Origin: JACJYM01 sp965230495
GTDB lineage: Bacteria > Bacteroidota > Bacteroidia > Chitinophagales > Saprospiraceae
Length of the DNA stretch: 64,000 nucleotides
Direction of reading: 5' to 3'
Assembly (NCBI GenBank): GCA_965230495.1
Contig: CBDDLC010000002.1
Span: forward strand, 124,001-188,000
A program made the translations under genes and the position numbers. Below, piece by piece: positions 36,734 through 45,551 of this stretch (its first letter is position 1; each line of letters begins with the position of its first letter). The notes under the pieces were generated by a model, which worked only from the letters and a program-made list of their open reading frames with translations, made no database searches and was not told where the DNA came from.

Positions 36734-38005
36734 TTGATGAATTTTATAGAAGAATTGAAGTGGAGAAATATGCTTCATGATAGTACTCCGGAAGTAGATA
36801 GGTTTTTGAAAGAAGGAAGCACAGTAGGTTATATTGGTTTTGATCCTACGGCACCTTCTTTGACGATAGGAAATTATGTACAAATAATGCTTTTGAGATT
36901 GTTTCAATTAAGTGGCAACACGCCAATAGTTCTTATGGGAGGAGCTACTGGAAGAATAGGAGACCCGTCAGGTAAGGATAAAGAACGTACGCTCAAAACG
37001 TACGAGGAGCTTGATAAAAACTTAAATGATCAAGTTGATCAGATTAAGACAATGTTAGATTTTGAGGGCCCTAATGCGGCTATTTTAGTGAATAATATCG
37101 AGTTTTATGAAGATATGAACGTTCTTTCTTTTTTAAGGAATGTAGGTAAGACTCTGACTATCAACTATATGATGTCGAAAGATAGTGTAAAGAACAGATT
37201 AGATACTGGAATGTCATTTACGGAATTTAGCTATCAATTATTACAAGCATATGATTTTCAATGCTTATACGAGAAATATGGATGTAGAATTCAGATGGGT
37301 GGTTCTGATCAGTGGGGTAATATTACGTCTGGAACTGAATTTATAAGGAGAAATCTTGAAAATGCGAAGGCTTATGCAATTACTACTCCTCTTTTGACAA
37401 AAGCCAACGGACAGAAATTTGGCAAATCAGAGGAAGGTAATATTTGGATGGATGGAAGACTAACATCTCCATACAAGTTCTATCAATTTTGGTTAAATGC
37501 GGATGATCGAGATATACCTTCTTTTATGAGGTACTTTACACTAAAATCGCAAGACGAAGTTGAGGAATTGGAACGTGAACATGCTGACAATCCTAGGGAG
37601 ATTAAAAGAATTTTAGCAGAGGAAATGACAACAAGAATACATGGTGAGAAAGTGTATAGTTCCGTAATGGAGGTGTCTCAATTGTTATTTGGGAAAATGA
37701 ATGCTGAGACCATTCGTTCGTTAGCAACGGAGTCTTTTGAAGCAATTAACAGCGAGATCAGATCTTTTTCATTAAATAAAGATCAAATTTTGGGTCAACC
37801 GATTTCAGAAGCTTTGACAGCAGAGGCTCCTGTATTTCAGTCAAAAGGAGATTTGAGGCGAGCTATTGGAAATAATGCTGTTAGTGTGAATAAAGAAAAA
37901 ATTGGCGACCACAATTATTTGTTTACTTTGGAAGACTTAATCTATGATAAATATATTTTGATAGAAAACGGTAAAAAGAATAAGTTTTTAGTTACAGTCA
38001 AGTAA
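36734..38005 (+). CDS. tyrS: Tyrosyl-tRNA synthetase with altered HIGH motif
   Basis: A 423-residue class I synthetase charging tRNA-Tyr. The tyrosine site looks intact: YIGFDPTAPS (Tyr33, Asp37), YQLLQAYDF and MGGSDQWGNITSGTE. The KMSKS equivalent is KFGKSEEGN, and a C-terminal S4-like domain ends the protein. However, the HIGH motif, normally SLHIGH or SLHIGN, reads SLTIGN (residues 42-47, codons TCT TTG ACG ATA GGA AAT). The first histidine, important for ATP transition-state binding in the Bacillus enzyme, is therefore threonine. Length is normal and the frame is clean. Two start ATGs overlap (MMN); the gene is divergent from the lipoprotein-permease operon. Confidence 0.92.
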   Translation: MMNFIEELKWRNMLHDSTPEVDRFLKEGSTVGYIGFDPTAPSLTIGNYVQIMLLRLFQLSGNTPIVLMGGATGRIGDPSGKDKERTLKTYEELDKNLNDQVDQIKTMLDFEGPNAAILVNNIEFYEDMNVLSFLRNVGKTLTINYMMSKDSVKNRLDTGMSFTEFSYQLLQAYDFQCLYEKYGCRIQMGGSDQWGNITSGTEFIRRNLENAKAYAITTPLLTKANGQKFGKSEEGNIWMDGRLTSPYKFYQFWLNADDRDIPSFMRYFTLKSQDEVEELEREHADNPREIKRILAEEMTTRIHGEKVYSSVMEVSQLLFGKMNAETIRSLATESFEAINSEIRSFSLNKDQILGQPISEALTAEAPVFQSKGDLRRAIGNNAVSVNKEKIGDHNYLFTLEDLIYDKYILIENGKKNKFLVTVK

Positions 38006-38052
38006 TTAGAGACGGCCTATTTTATGTAATTCATACTACTGTTGATCATATA

Positions 38053-38077
38053 ATTATATATTATAAAAATATATAAT
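38053..38077. repeat. AT-only inverted repeat after tyrS
   Basis: Arms ATTATATATT (38053-38062) and AATATATAAT (38068-38077) pair perfectly across a 5-nt spacer within the 208-bp gap before the peroxidase gene. It could act as a weak terminator for tyrS; the composition makes chance more likely than for GC-rich hairpins. Confidence 0.35.
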
Positions 38078-38153
38078 ATAAAGATTTTCAACAAATTGGA
38101 ATGATTCATCAAAAAAACTGGTCCAAAGGCTTTTTTTAATGAGATTTGCGGCT

Positions 38154-38161
38154 TAATTTTG
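38154..38161 (+). promoter_or_regulatory. Bacteroidota-type -7 box before the di-heme peroxidase gene
   Basis: TAATTTTG is an exact match to TAnnTTTG, about 53 nt before the preferred ATG at 38214. It supports the downstream start over the earlier GTG codon. Confidence 0.5.
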
Positions 38162-38213
38162 TGGGCTAGAATATGTGGTCGTGTTATGTCACATGGTACT
38201 AAACTTTATCCCG

Positions 38214-39557
38214 ATGAAGATTAAATTTTGTTTTGTTTTTTTTAGTTGCTTGCTGATTATATCTTGTGCAAAAGACAAGATGCCATCATCTTCTGAACTC
38301 GATAATGAGTTGAGACAGGCTATTCGATCAGCTTCAGGAAATGGAACCTTAGATTATTACATCTTACCTAATGAATCAGATTTAGATAATATCCCATCTG
38401 ATCCCATGAATCCTCTAACTCCGGAAAAAGTAGAATTGGGAAAGATGTTGTTTCATGAGACAGGTTTAGCTGTGGAAGCTATGAATGAAAGCAGTATTGG
38501 AACTTATTCTTGTGGTACATGTCACATTGCAGAGGCTGGATTTAAACCAGGTTTCTATCAGGGAGTTGCAGATGGAGGTTTGGGTTTTGGTGTATTTGGG
38601 GATAGCAGATATAGAAATAGTAATGAATATAGTGAAGGGGATTTAGATGTTCAGAGTGCAAGACCTCTTACAATGATTAATGTCGCTTATGTTGAAAACA
38701 CTATGTGGAATGGATCTTTTGGAGGATCTGGTGTCAACGAAGGAACGGAAGAACAGTGGAATGAAGAGGATGGAACTTACCTTAATCACTTGGGCATGAA
38801 AGGTATTGAAACCCAAAATATGGAAGGGGTTCATATACATAGAATGAATTGTGATAAGGAACTACTGGAGGAATTGGGATATTTGGATTTGTTTGATGAG
38901 GTATTTGCTGATAAAATTCCTTCTGATAGATATACTATTGAAACAGCTTCGTTAGCCATGTCTGCATACATAAGAACTATTATGTCTACTCAGGCTCCGT
39001 TCCAGAAATGGTTGAAAGGAGATAATTATGCCATGAATACTTCTCAAAAAAATGGGGCTTTGTTATTTTTTGGAAAAGCTCAGTGTTATCAATGTCATTA
39101 TGAGCCTAATTTAGGGTCACACGAATTTCACGCGTTAGGAGTTAAAGACATGTGGGAAAGAAGTTCATTCAATTCAAGACCTACGGATAAACGAAATTTG
39201 GGAAGAGGTGGATTTACAGGAAATGTGGAAGACAACTATAAGTTTAAAGTTCCTGGCATTTATAATTCATCGGACACTAAGCATTATTTTCACGGAGCAA
39301 GTATTAATAACTTGGAAGACCTAATTGAATATAAGAATATAGCAAGGTCGGAAAATGCTAATGTAACTCAAGATTTGATATCTGAGAAATTCAATCCTCT
39401 GAACCTTTCTAATGAAGAAAAAAGGCAGCTAGTTGAGTTTTTAGAAATAGGACTTAGGGATCCTAATCTTAAGAGGTATGAACCGGAATCAGTATTAAGT
39501 GGTAATTGTATTCCTAATAATGACCCTATATCAAGGCAAGATTTGGGATGTAATTAA
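38214..39557 (+). CDS. Di-heme cytochrome c peroxidase (CcpA/MauG family) lipoprotein
   Basis: The frame opens at 38175, but the ATG at 38214 gives a proper lipoprotein leader (MKIKFCFVFFSCLLIISC, Cys18), so that start is preferred (447 residues). Two c-type heme attachment motifs are visible, CGTCH (in YSCGTCHIAEAGF) and CYQCH (in AQCYQCHYEPNL), as in bacterial di-heme peroxidases that reduce hydrogen peroxide or oxidise other substrates. Other family stretches are RPLTMINVAYVENTMWNGSF and FKVPGIYNSSDTKHYFHGAS. It is anchored to the membrane and faces the periplasm or surface. The gene is monocistronic. Confidence 0.9.
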   Translation: MKIKFCFVFFSCLLIISCAKDKMPSSSELDNELRQAIRSASGNGTLDYYILPNESDLDNIPSDPMNPLTPEKVELGKMLFHETGLAVEAMNESSIGTYSCGTCHIAEAGFKPGFYQGVADGGLGFGVFGDSRYRNSNEYSEGDLDVQSARPLTMINVAYVENTMWNGSFGGSGVNEGTEEQWNEEDGTYLNHLGMKGIETQNMEGVHIHRMNCDKELLEELGYLDLFDEVFADKIPSDRYTIETASLAMSAYIRTIMSTQAPFQKWLKGDNYAMNTSQKNGALLFFGKAQCYQCHYEPNLGSHEFHALGVKDMWERSSFNSRPTDKRNLGRGGFTGNVEDNYKFKVPGIYNSSDTKHYFHGASINNLEDLIEYKNIARSENANVTQDLISEKFNPLNLSNEEKRQLVEFLEIGLRDPNLKRYEPESVLSGNCIPNNDPISRQDLGCN

Positions 39558-39558
39558 T

Positions 39559-39966
39559 TTATATCCTTCTCAGCAGAAATAGTAGATTTAACCAGGCCAA
39601 TATTAGTACTAAGCCTCCTAACGGTGTAATGGGTCCAAGAACAGATCGTATTGCTGGGCTTTGAACAACAGCCAATAAGTACAAGCTTCCTGAAAAAAAA
39701 ATAATTCCAAGTGTGAAAAGGTAGAAACTCCGCTTTAAAACAATATTTCGATAACTTGGTATAAGCGTAATCACGAGACACAGGATTAAGAGAATTAGAG
39801 AGTGATAAAAGTGATATCTACTTGCAGTTTCATATATTCCAAGTGAATACTCGCTTAATACTGGTTTAAGAGCATGTGCTCCAAATGCTCCTAAAATCAC
39901 AGATAATGCTCCAAATACTACGGTAAATGTAAGCAGTTTCTTGTCTCCGATTATTTTATTTCCCAA
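39559..39966 (-). CDS. DUF423 family small membrane protein
   Basis: A 135-residue integral membrane protein with four predicted helices and the DUF423 signatures VVFGALSVILGAFGAHALKP, YHFYHSLILLILC and SGSLYLLAV, ending PLGGLVLILAWLNLLFL. The function of the family (YgdD/YwdK-type) is unknown. It overlaps the 3' end of ung by 16 nt, so it is translated together with it, and converges on the peroxidase gene with a 1-nt gap. Confidence 0.92.
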   Translation of the reverse strand: MGNKIIGDKKLLTFTVVFGALSVILGAFGAHALKPVLSEYSLGIYETASRYHFYHSLILLILCLVITLIPSYRNIVLKRSFYLFTLGIIFFSGSLYLLAVVQSPAIRSVLGPITPLGGLVLILAWLNLLFLLRRI

Positions 39967-40631
39967 TTTATTAACGTCTTTTTGTGTTGTTGTAAATATC
40001 TATTAGTTTCTGAAAAATGACCATTACCAAAAAATCTGTTTCCAGCCAATGGTGAAGGGTGTACAGATTGTAAAATGAGATGCTTAGAAGAATCGATAAG
40101 GGAAGATTTACCTTTGGCAAAATTGCCCCATAGTAGGAATACCACATTATTACATTGCATAGAAATTTGACTGATAACAGCGTCCGTAAATGACTGCCAA
40201 CCTATTTTTCTATGCGAACCCGGTTTTTTATGTTCTACTGTGAGCATGGCATTGAGCAATAAAACCCCTTGCTCGGCCCATGATGTCAAATCTCCATGAG
40301 AAGGTATGTCATGCCCTAAATCACGTTTAATTTCTTTATAAATATTAATGAGAGAAGGGGGTGTCCTGATTCCTTTGGGAACGGAAAAACACAAACCCAT
40401 GGCTTCATTAGGATTATGATAAGGATCTTGGCCTAAAATGACCACTTTTAATGAACTTACAGGTGTGAGTTGAAAGGCATTAAATATTTGAGATCCTCTA
40501 GGATAGATAATTTTGCCGGCTTTTTTTTCTTTTTTTAAAGAATTGACAAGACTATGAAAATATTCTTTTTCGAATTCCTTATTGAGTAATTCTTTCCATG
40601 AGGGTTCAATTTTTACATCTATGGAAGCCAT
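39951..40631 (-). CDS. ung: Uracil-DNA glycosylase
   Basis: A family 1 uracil-DNA glycosylase that removes uracil from DNA as the first step of base-excision repair. The water-activating motif is ILGQDPYHNP and the DNA-intercalating loop is HPSPLAGNRFF; GVLLLNAMLTVEHKKPGSH and NVVFLLWGNFAKGK are also standard. The frame extends to a TTG at 40637, but the ATG at 40631 (MASIDVKIEPSW) is the more natural start, giving 226 residues. It is coupled to the DUF423 gene and divergent from the MATE transporter. Confidence 0.95.
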   Translation of the reverse strand: MASIDVKIEPSWKELLNKEFEKEYFHSLVNSLKKEKKAGKIIYPRGSQIFNAFQLTPVSSLKVVILGQDPYHNPNEAMGLCFSVPKGIRTPPSLINIYKEIKRDLGHDIPSHGDLTSWAEQGVLLLNAMLTVEHKKPGSHRKIGWQSFTDAVISQISMQCNNVVFLLWGNFAKGKSSLIDSSKHLILQSVHPSPLAGNRFFGNGHFSETNRYLQQHKKTLINWEIK

Positions 40632-40694
40632 CCTCAAAAATAATCAATATTAATATTTTTAAAGGTGTAATTTTGTCACTAGAATATCACAAAA

Positions 40695-41993
40695 TTGAAT
40701 AGAGAAATACTCCGATTGGCCATACCAAATATTCTAAGCAATATTAGTGTACCCCTTTTATCTTCAGTAGATACAATACTAATGGGAAGGATGTCCGCAG
40801 AACATATTGGTGCAGTAGGCCTCGGAGCCATAGTATTCAATTTTATCTATTGGAACTTTGGTTTTCTTAGAATGGGAACGACGGGATTGACAGCTCAATT
40901 TTTTGGAAAAAATGATGATATAGAGATTAGCAATACCTTGAGTAAGGCCCTGATTATAGCCTTTTTAGTAGCGGTTGTAATCATAGTAGTTCAGGTCCCC
41001 ATTTTACACCAGCTATCAATCTTTTTAAACGTGGATTCAGCTCTTCAGCCTATGGTAAATGATTACTTTTATACTAGGGTATGGGCGGCACCAGCCACTT
41101 TCTCTTTGTACGTATTGTTTGGATGGTTTTTTGGAATGCAAGACGCGATAGTTCCACTTATACTTACATTGATAGTCAATGTTTCAAATATTGTTTTGAG
41201 CATTGCTTTTGTTAAGTATTATGAAATGGGAGTAATAGGCGTAGCGTTGGGAACTGCAATTGCTCAGTTTATCGGCGTTTTTTTTGCCATAATATTTCTA
41301 ATGCGGAAGTATAAAAAGTATTGTCTCAATCTGAATTTAAGGGTTGTGCGGAAGTTGGGAGAACTAACCGCCTTTTTGAATATAAATGCAAATATTTTTG
41401 TTAGGACACTGTGCTTAACCTTTGCCTTTGGTTTCTTTTATAGCATGAGTTCTGCTGAAGGGGCAATATTTCTAGCTGTCAATGTGATTTTGTTACAATT
41501 CACTAATTGGATGAGCTATGGAATAGATGGTTTCGCCTATGCTAGTGAAAGTTTAGTGGGTAAATATCACGGAGCCCAAAATGATAAAAAACTTCATCAG
41601 GCCATAGTATATTCTATTTATTGGGGACTGGGACTGGCTATCTTATATAGCATGCTCTACTATTTTGGGGGAGAGCTATTATTGACTGTATTTACTGATA
41701 AGGCCGAAGTGATTACGGCTTCGATACCATACCTATTTTGGATGGGAATACTGCCAATACTGGGTTTTGCCAGTTATATCTGGGATGGCGTATTTGTAGG
41801 ATTTACAGCAGGAGTTGCAATGAGAAATAGTATGTTGATTTCGCTAATTCTATATTTGGGCACATACTATTTAACAAAAGAGTATTTGGGTATTATGCAT
41901 AGTTTATGGTTAAGTCTTTCAATATTCTTACTTGTAAGAGGGCTTGTTCAAACCTATATGTATTACAAAAAGGAAAAATATCTTTTTAAGTGA
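40695..41993 (+). CDS. MATE-family efflux transporter
   Basis: A 432-residue protein with about twelve membrane helices in two similar halves, the MATE layout (LAIPNILSNISVPLLSSVDT opens helix 1; LTAFLNINANIFVRTLCLTF opens the second half). It belongs to the DinF-like branch and should export cationic drugs or metabolites in exchange for H+ or Na+. The start is TTG: the frame closes at a stop 13 nt upstream and no ATG occurs before the first helix, so the TTG is the likely start. The gene is monocistronic. Confidence 0.88.
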   Translation: MNREILRLAIPNILSNISVPLLSSVDTILMGRMSAEHIGAVGLGAIVFNFIYWNFGFLRMGTTGLTAQFFGKNDDIEISNTLSKALIIAFLVAVVIIVVQVPILHQLSIFLNVDSALQPMVNDYFYTRVWAAPATFSLYVLFGWFFGMQDAIVPLILTLIVNVSNIVLSIAFVKYYEMGVIGVALGTAIAQFIGVFFAIIFLMRKYKKYCLNLNLRVVRKLGELTAFLNINANIFVRTLCLTFAFGFFYSMSSAEGAIFLAVNVILLQFTNWMSYGIDGFAYASESLVGKYHGAQNDKKLHQAIVYSIYWGLGLAILYSMLYYFGGELLLTVFTDKAEVITASIPYLFWMGILPILGFASYIWDGVFVGFTAGVAMRNSMLISLILYLGTYYLTKEYLGIMHSLWLSLSIFLLVRGLVQTYMYYKKEKYLFK

Positions 41994-42096
41994 ATCTGAA
42001 TAAAAAAGAACATGATTAATGTTTTATAAATATTGATAGCAGACTTACAATCAATTAAATATACATTGTTCTCATCCTTAGACTTTTTTAAAGGAG

Positions 42097-42444
42097 TTAT
42101 TTGCACAGGGCCAGCCCTTCACTAAGAATCTCATTAATAGTATCAATAGGTAAATCCCTATTGGGATTTACTCTAAAGATCTTCATTTTTACCCTTTTAC
42201 CAATTTCGAGACTTGGGTGATTCAAGTGTTTACCTTCTACCATAAGAATATATGGTTCAGTGGTTTTTTTATCCACCCAGAGATAACAAAGAATACTCTT
42301 TTTATAACAAAAGCAAGGCATTCCCCATTTTTGAGTTTCAACTAAATCCGCGTCTTGATTAAGTATTATACTTCGTAAAGCTAAAAGACAACTTCTGTTA
42401 GTCTCATCATGTGCTAAATAATAACTATCTATTTCCTCTGACAT
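42097..42444 (-). CDS. DUF1801 domain protein
   Basis: A 115-residue protein of the DUF1801/YdhG-like fold: IDSYYLAHDETNRSCLLALR, then ETQKWGMPCFCYKKSILCYL with the conserved tryptophan-glycine-proline pattern, and a YILMVEGKHLNHPSLEIG end region. Its function is unknown. It follows the GyrI-like gene by 8 nt and is the last member of a WYL regulator - GyrI-like - DUF1801 set, a combination often seen in Bacteroidota. Confidence 0.83.
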   Translation of the reverse strand: MSEEIDSYYLAHDETNRSCLLALRSIILNQDADLVETQKWGMPCFCYKKSILCYLWVDKKTTEPYILMVEGKHLNHPSLEIGKRVKMKIFRVNPNRDLPIDTINEILSEGLALCK

Positions 42445-42452
42445 GTCAAATA

Positions 42453-42911
42453 TTATTTTAAACCTATGAAAAAGTTGACTTCAGCATTATGTGGGTTAGC
42501 TGCACTTTCGCCATATGTCTCAAAATCGGCAACATAATCACGATCTAGTTCCATATTCCATATTTTCATCCATTCCTGAGCGACTAAACCTTCCATTAGG
42601 TTGCCTATCGCAGTAATAAGAAGGTACTTTCCACCATCGAAAGATTTTCCTGTCATTCCCGCTGGAATTTCATTTAGATGCTCTACTTTACAACCAAGTA
42701 TTACAGTATATGGTTCTGTATGATCGGAGGCATAATCAGTATAAAGCGAATAAATAGTATTGTCCAGTTTATTGGGTATTTTGTCTAGAATATTATTTGA
42801 CATAAAACTGGTCCAAAGATTGCCTATATCCTTTAAAGCTCTTCCATCTTTATTTGAAGTTCTGATGGATATTCCAATTAACATAAATGGTTTAATTTGT
42901 ACCTCTTGCAT
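42453..42911 (-). CDS. GyrI-like / effector-binding domain protein
   Basis: A 152-residue stand-alone effector-binding (GyrI-like, AraC effector-binding) domain: QIKPFMLIGISIRTSN at the start, YSLYTDYASDHTEPYTVILG in the middle, and GGKYLLITAIG and EVNFFIGLK strands at the end. Such domains bind small amphipathic or cationic ligands. No DNA-binding domain is attached; the neighbouring WYL regulator (32 nt upstream) could use it or share its ligand. Confidence 0.82.
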   Translation of the reverse strand: MQEVQIKPFMLIGISIRTSNKDGRALKDIGNLWTSFMSNNILDKIPNKLDNTIYSLYTDYASDHTEPYTVILGCKVEHLNEIPAGMTGKSFDGGKYLLITAIGNLMEGLVAQEWMKIWNMELDRDYVADFETYGESAANPHNAEVNFFIGLK

Positions 42912-42943
42912 TTTTATTTTTTTTGATTTAATACAAATGTAGA

Positions 42944-43675
42944 TTATGGGAGTGACAGAGGTGTGTCAGGGGTAGATTGCCAGTTTTTTTGACACTGTTC
43001 TAAATATTGTTCGAGGGAAATAGGATGCTTTTCAAAATATTCGGATTTGACTTTGAGGTTTTTTATACGATCTATTCTAAAAGCCCTAAAATCATTTTTT
43101 TCTCTGCAATAGGCAATAAGTATCCAGTTGTCATTGGTAGTATATAGGGCAAATGGCTCTATGTCTCTTTTACTCTTATAATTATCTAGGGATAAGTAGC
43201 TAATATTCACTACCTGAAAGTTTGCTATATGGGCTTGCAGTTGAATGAGATAATTACTGCTCTTTTCGTTCGTATTGTTATTTCTTATTTGGATTCTATC
43301 AGTCAATAATTCTGTTTTAGTCTTTTGTTTCATCTTTAATACAGATTTTATTTTGGTAATAGCATCTGTATAATGTTTGATTAGTGACTGGTCTTTGTTT
43401 TTTAAAATGATTTGCTCTGCTGTTATCAAAGCCATGGCTTCTTCTTCTGTAAACATAATTGGGGGTAGTTTATACCCATCCATTATTGAATACCCCTTGC
43501 CTTCCTGAGTAATGATAGGCACACCGGATTTTTCTAGAGTTCTGATATCTCTATATATAGTTCGTATACTGACTTCATGCTTTTCTGCAAGTTGCGTGGC
43601 AGTTATCATTCTTTTGGATTGTAATTGTGTTACAATCGCGGAGAGGCGTGCGAGTCTTGGTTTATCCTTTACCAT
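42944..43675 (-). CDS. YafY-type HTH / WYL-domain transcriptional regulator
   Basis: A 243-residue DeoR-like regulator. Residues about 1-60 form a winged helix (LAEKHEVSIRTIYRDIRTLE, then GVPIITQEGKGYSIMDGYKL). The C-terminal half is a WYL ligand-binding domain (VNISYLSLDNYKSKRDIEPF, WILIAYCREKNDFRAFRIDR). It probably controls the adjacent GyrI-like and DUF1801 genes. Its start lies 11 nt after the AlkB-like gene stop, so it may also belong to that upstream transcript. Confidence 0.88.
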   Translation of the reverse strand: MVKDKPRLARLSAIVTQLQSKRMITATQLAEKHEVSIRTIYRDIRTLEKSGVPIITQEGKGYSIMDGYKLPPIMFTEEEAMALITAEQIILKNKDQSLIKHYTDAITKIKSVLKMKQKTKTELLTDRIQIRNNNTNEKSSNYLIQLQAHIANFQVVNISYLSLDNYKSKRDIEPFALYTTNDNWILIAYCREKNDFRAFRIDRIKNLKVKSEYFEKHPISLEQYLEQCQKNWQSTPDTPLSLP

Positions 43676-43686
43676 AAATGTAAGTA

Positions 43687-44748
43687 TTACCCCAAATTTT
43701 TACCATGCATGGTTTTTTTATATTGATCTATGCGTTTATGCATAACAGGAAACCAAAGAGGGGGTATTAGAGCAAGCAACATCATTCCCGGATAACCCGT
43801 GGGCATCTGAGGACTTTCATCAAAGTGACGTAAAATTTGATATTTTCTGCTGGCCATATAATGATGATCAGAATGTCGTGATAGTTCTAATAAAATGAGT
43901 CGACCCAAAGGATGATTGCTATTCCAAGAATGTATGGGTAAGGTGCGTTCATATCTAGAACCATTCTTTTTTCTGTGTAACCCATAATGTTCTATATAAT
44001 TTACTGTTTCCAGGAGAAGGAAACCAATGCTGGCTCCCAAAATAAAATATAGCATTGTCCAATACCCAAAATTGGCTCCTATCAGTATGATTAAAGTCAG
44101 TTGAAGTATTTGAAAACGTAACATTTCATTTTTATAACTCCAGAACGGTATCTTGGATTTTTGCAATCTTTTTCGTTCCAACTTCCAAGCCGAGATCCAG
44201 CTTCCCAGTACTGTACGGAAATAAAAAGAATAGATGTTTTCTCCAATTCTTCCTGAAGATGGATCTTCGGGTGTTGCCACATTTTTGTGGTGACCTCTAT
44301 TATGCTCTATGTAGAAATGCATATATAGTGAGGTTAGTAATAAGAGTTTACTCATAAATCTTTCCTTAGTACTTACTCGATGCCCTAGTTCGTGTGCATT
44401 ATTGATGGCAATTCCACATGCCATACCGTACGTGGTAATCATTCCAACGATTTCGTACAAAGCTAAATGCGGTTGATTTACTTGAACGAGAAAGTAAAAA
44501 AGTATTATTATCTGGATGGGGACCAATCCATACAGCAGATAATCATAAAATTTATCTTCTTTAGCAAGTTCTTCTTCAATAGCAGTCATGTTTTTGGTGG
44601 AGCCTTGGGTAAATAATTCTGCCAGAGGTATGAATACAAAAAGATATATTAAAGTAGAAAAAGTCCACCACCCTTCAAGGTAAAGAGAGACGAAAACAAT
44701 AAGAGGTACACTGTATACACTTAAATATTTTAGGTGATGTACTTTCAT
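43687..44748 (-). CDS. AlkB-like alkane 1-monooxygenase / membrane di-iron hydroxylase
   Basis: A 353-residue multi-helix membrane protein with the AlkB histidine boxes: NAHELGHR, EHNRGHHKNVATPEDPSS, NYIEHYGLHR and RHSDHHYMASRKYQILR. These are the di-iron ligands of the alkane omega-hydroxylase family, closer to AlkB than to ordinary acyl desaturases. It should hydroxylate a terminal methyl group of an alkane or fatty chain, using a rubredoxin that is not in the window. The frame runs to a TTG at 44784, but the ATG at 44748 (MKVHHLKYLSVYS) is preferred; the longer start would overlap the previous gene. Confidence 0.88.
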   Translation of the reverse strand: MKVHHLKYLSVYSVPLIVFVSLYLEGWWTFSTLIYLFVFIPLAELFTQGSTKNMTAIEEELAKEDKFYDYLLYGLVPIQIIILFYFLVQVNQPHLALYEIVGMITTYGMACGIAINNAHELGHRVSTKERFMSKLLLLTSLYMHFYIEHNRGHHKNVATPEDPSSGRIGENIYSFYFRTVLGSWISAWKLERKRLQKSKIPFWSYKNEMLRFQILQLTLIILIGANFGYWTMLYFILGASIGFLLLETVNYIEHYGLHRKKNGSRYERTLPIHSWNSNHPLGRLILLELSRHSDHHYMASRKYQILRHFDESPQMPTGYPGMMLLALIPPLWFPVMHKRIDQYKKTMHGKNLG

Positions 44749-44773
44749 CTCAGATAGTAAATATTTGATTTGG

Positions 44774-45460
44774 TCAACAACCAATCATATAACCCAAGTT
44801 TAGTTCAAATTCTTGTTGTACATATTTTCCATCTGCCGTTTGAGCGGGTTGCCAAGGAGACATATGCGAAATTACTTTTAATAATAACTCATCCACCTCA
44901 CTATCACCGGACGAATTAGATATTCGGCTATCAATAATATTACCATTTTCATCTACAGTAAATTTTGTCGAAACCAAAGCCAAATTTTTGACCTTAGAGA
45001 GTGGTAGCTTATCCATGGCATTAAGGCTTAAGTATTCCTTTAGTCCTTCATGTCCTCCGGGGTAAGAAGCCTGAGTTTTAGGAACAACCTCTAAAGAAAA
45101 ATTAATTTCTTTGGCTATGTTAGAGCAGGAATGTTTAGGATAGTATTTTACAAAAACGTTGATAGTGGAGCCAATAGAAGAGTTTTCGAGAACATATAAT
45201 TGTTTTTCATTGAGTTTATTGCCCTCTCCCAAAGCAGAAGAGATCATTTCATTTTTATCAGAAGAGATTTCTACTGTAATGTAACGGTCAATCCAGGAAG
45301 AAGGAAATCCTTCGTTTAAATCATTAAGTGTAACAACAGAGCCAATTTTTTCTTTTGAAATTGATCTTTTATTTAATCCGTTGAGCTCATAATTTATCTC
45401 CTGCGAAAAACAAAAAGAAGCTACAAAACTTATAAGAAATACGAAGAAACTATTTTTCAT
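44774..45460 (-). CDS. Exported TonB_C-like protein (paralogue 1)
   Basis: A 228-residue exported protein; the frame runs to a GTG at 45466, but the ATG at 45460 gives a clean signal peptide (ending CFSQ). The C-terminal ~95 residues look like a TonB C-terminal domain (ASYPGGHEGLKEYL, VSTKFTVDENGNIIDSRISN, MSPWQPAQTADGKYVQQEFE). There is no N-terminal membrane anchor or proline-rich arm, so it cannot be a normal energy transducer. A middle domain contains SSWIDRYITVEIS and is shared with the protein at 51726. It lies between the TonB receptor (91 nt) and the AlkB-like gene (25 nt). Confidence 0.72.
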   Translation of the reverse strand: MKNSFFVFLISFVASFCFSQEINYELNGLNKRSISKEKIGSVVTLNDLNEGFPSSWIDRYITVEISSDKNEMISSALGEGNKLNEKQLYVLENSSIGSTINVFVKYYPKHSCSNIAKEINFSLEVVPKTQASYPGGHEGLKEYLSLNAMDKLPLSKVKNLALVSTKFTVDENGNIIDSRISNSSGDSEVDELLLKVISHMSPWQPAQTADGKYVQQEFELNLGYMIGC

Positions 45461-45551
45461 ACTCACTATTTTGAAGAAAAATATGAATAATAATTAAGTA
45501 TTCCAACTGGAACTAATTCTAATAAGAAAAGTAGTATGTTTTCTGAATCAG

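Noticed and set aside
44774..45460. Paralogue 1 as a conventional TonB
   Set aside because: It has a cleavable signal peptide rather than a cytoplasmic N-terminus with anchor, and no proline-rich arm.
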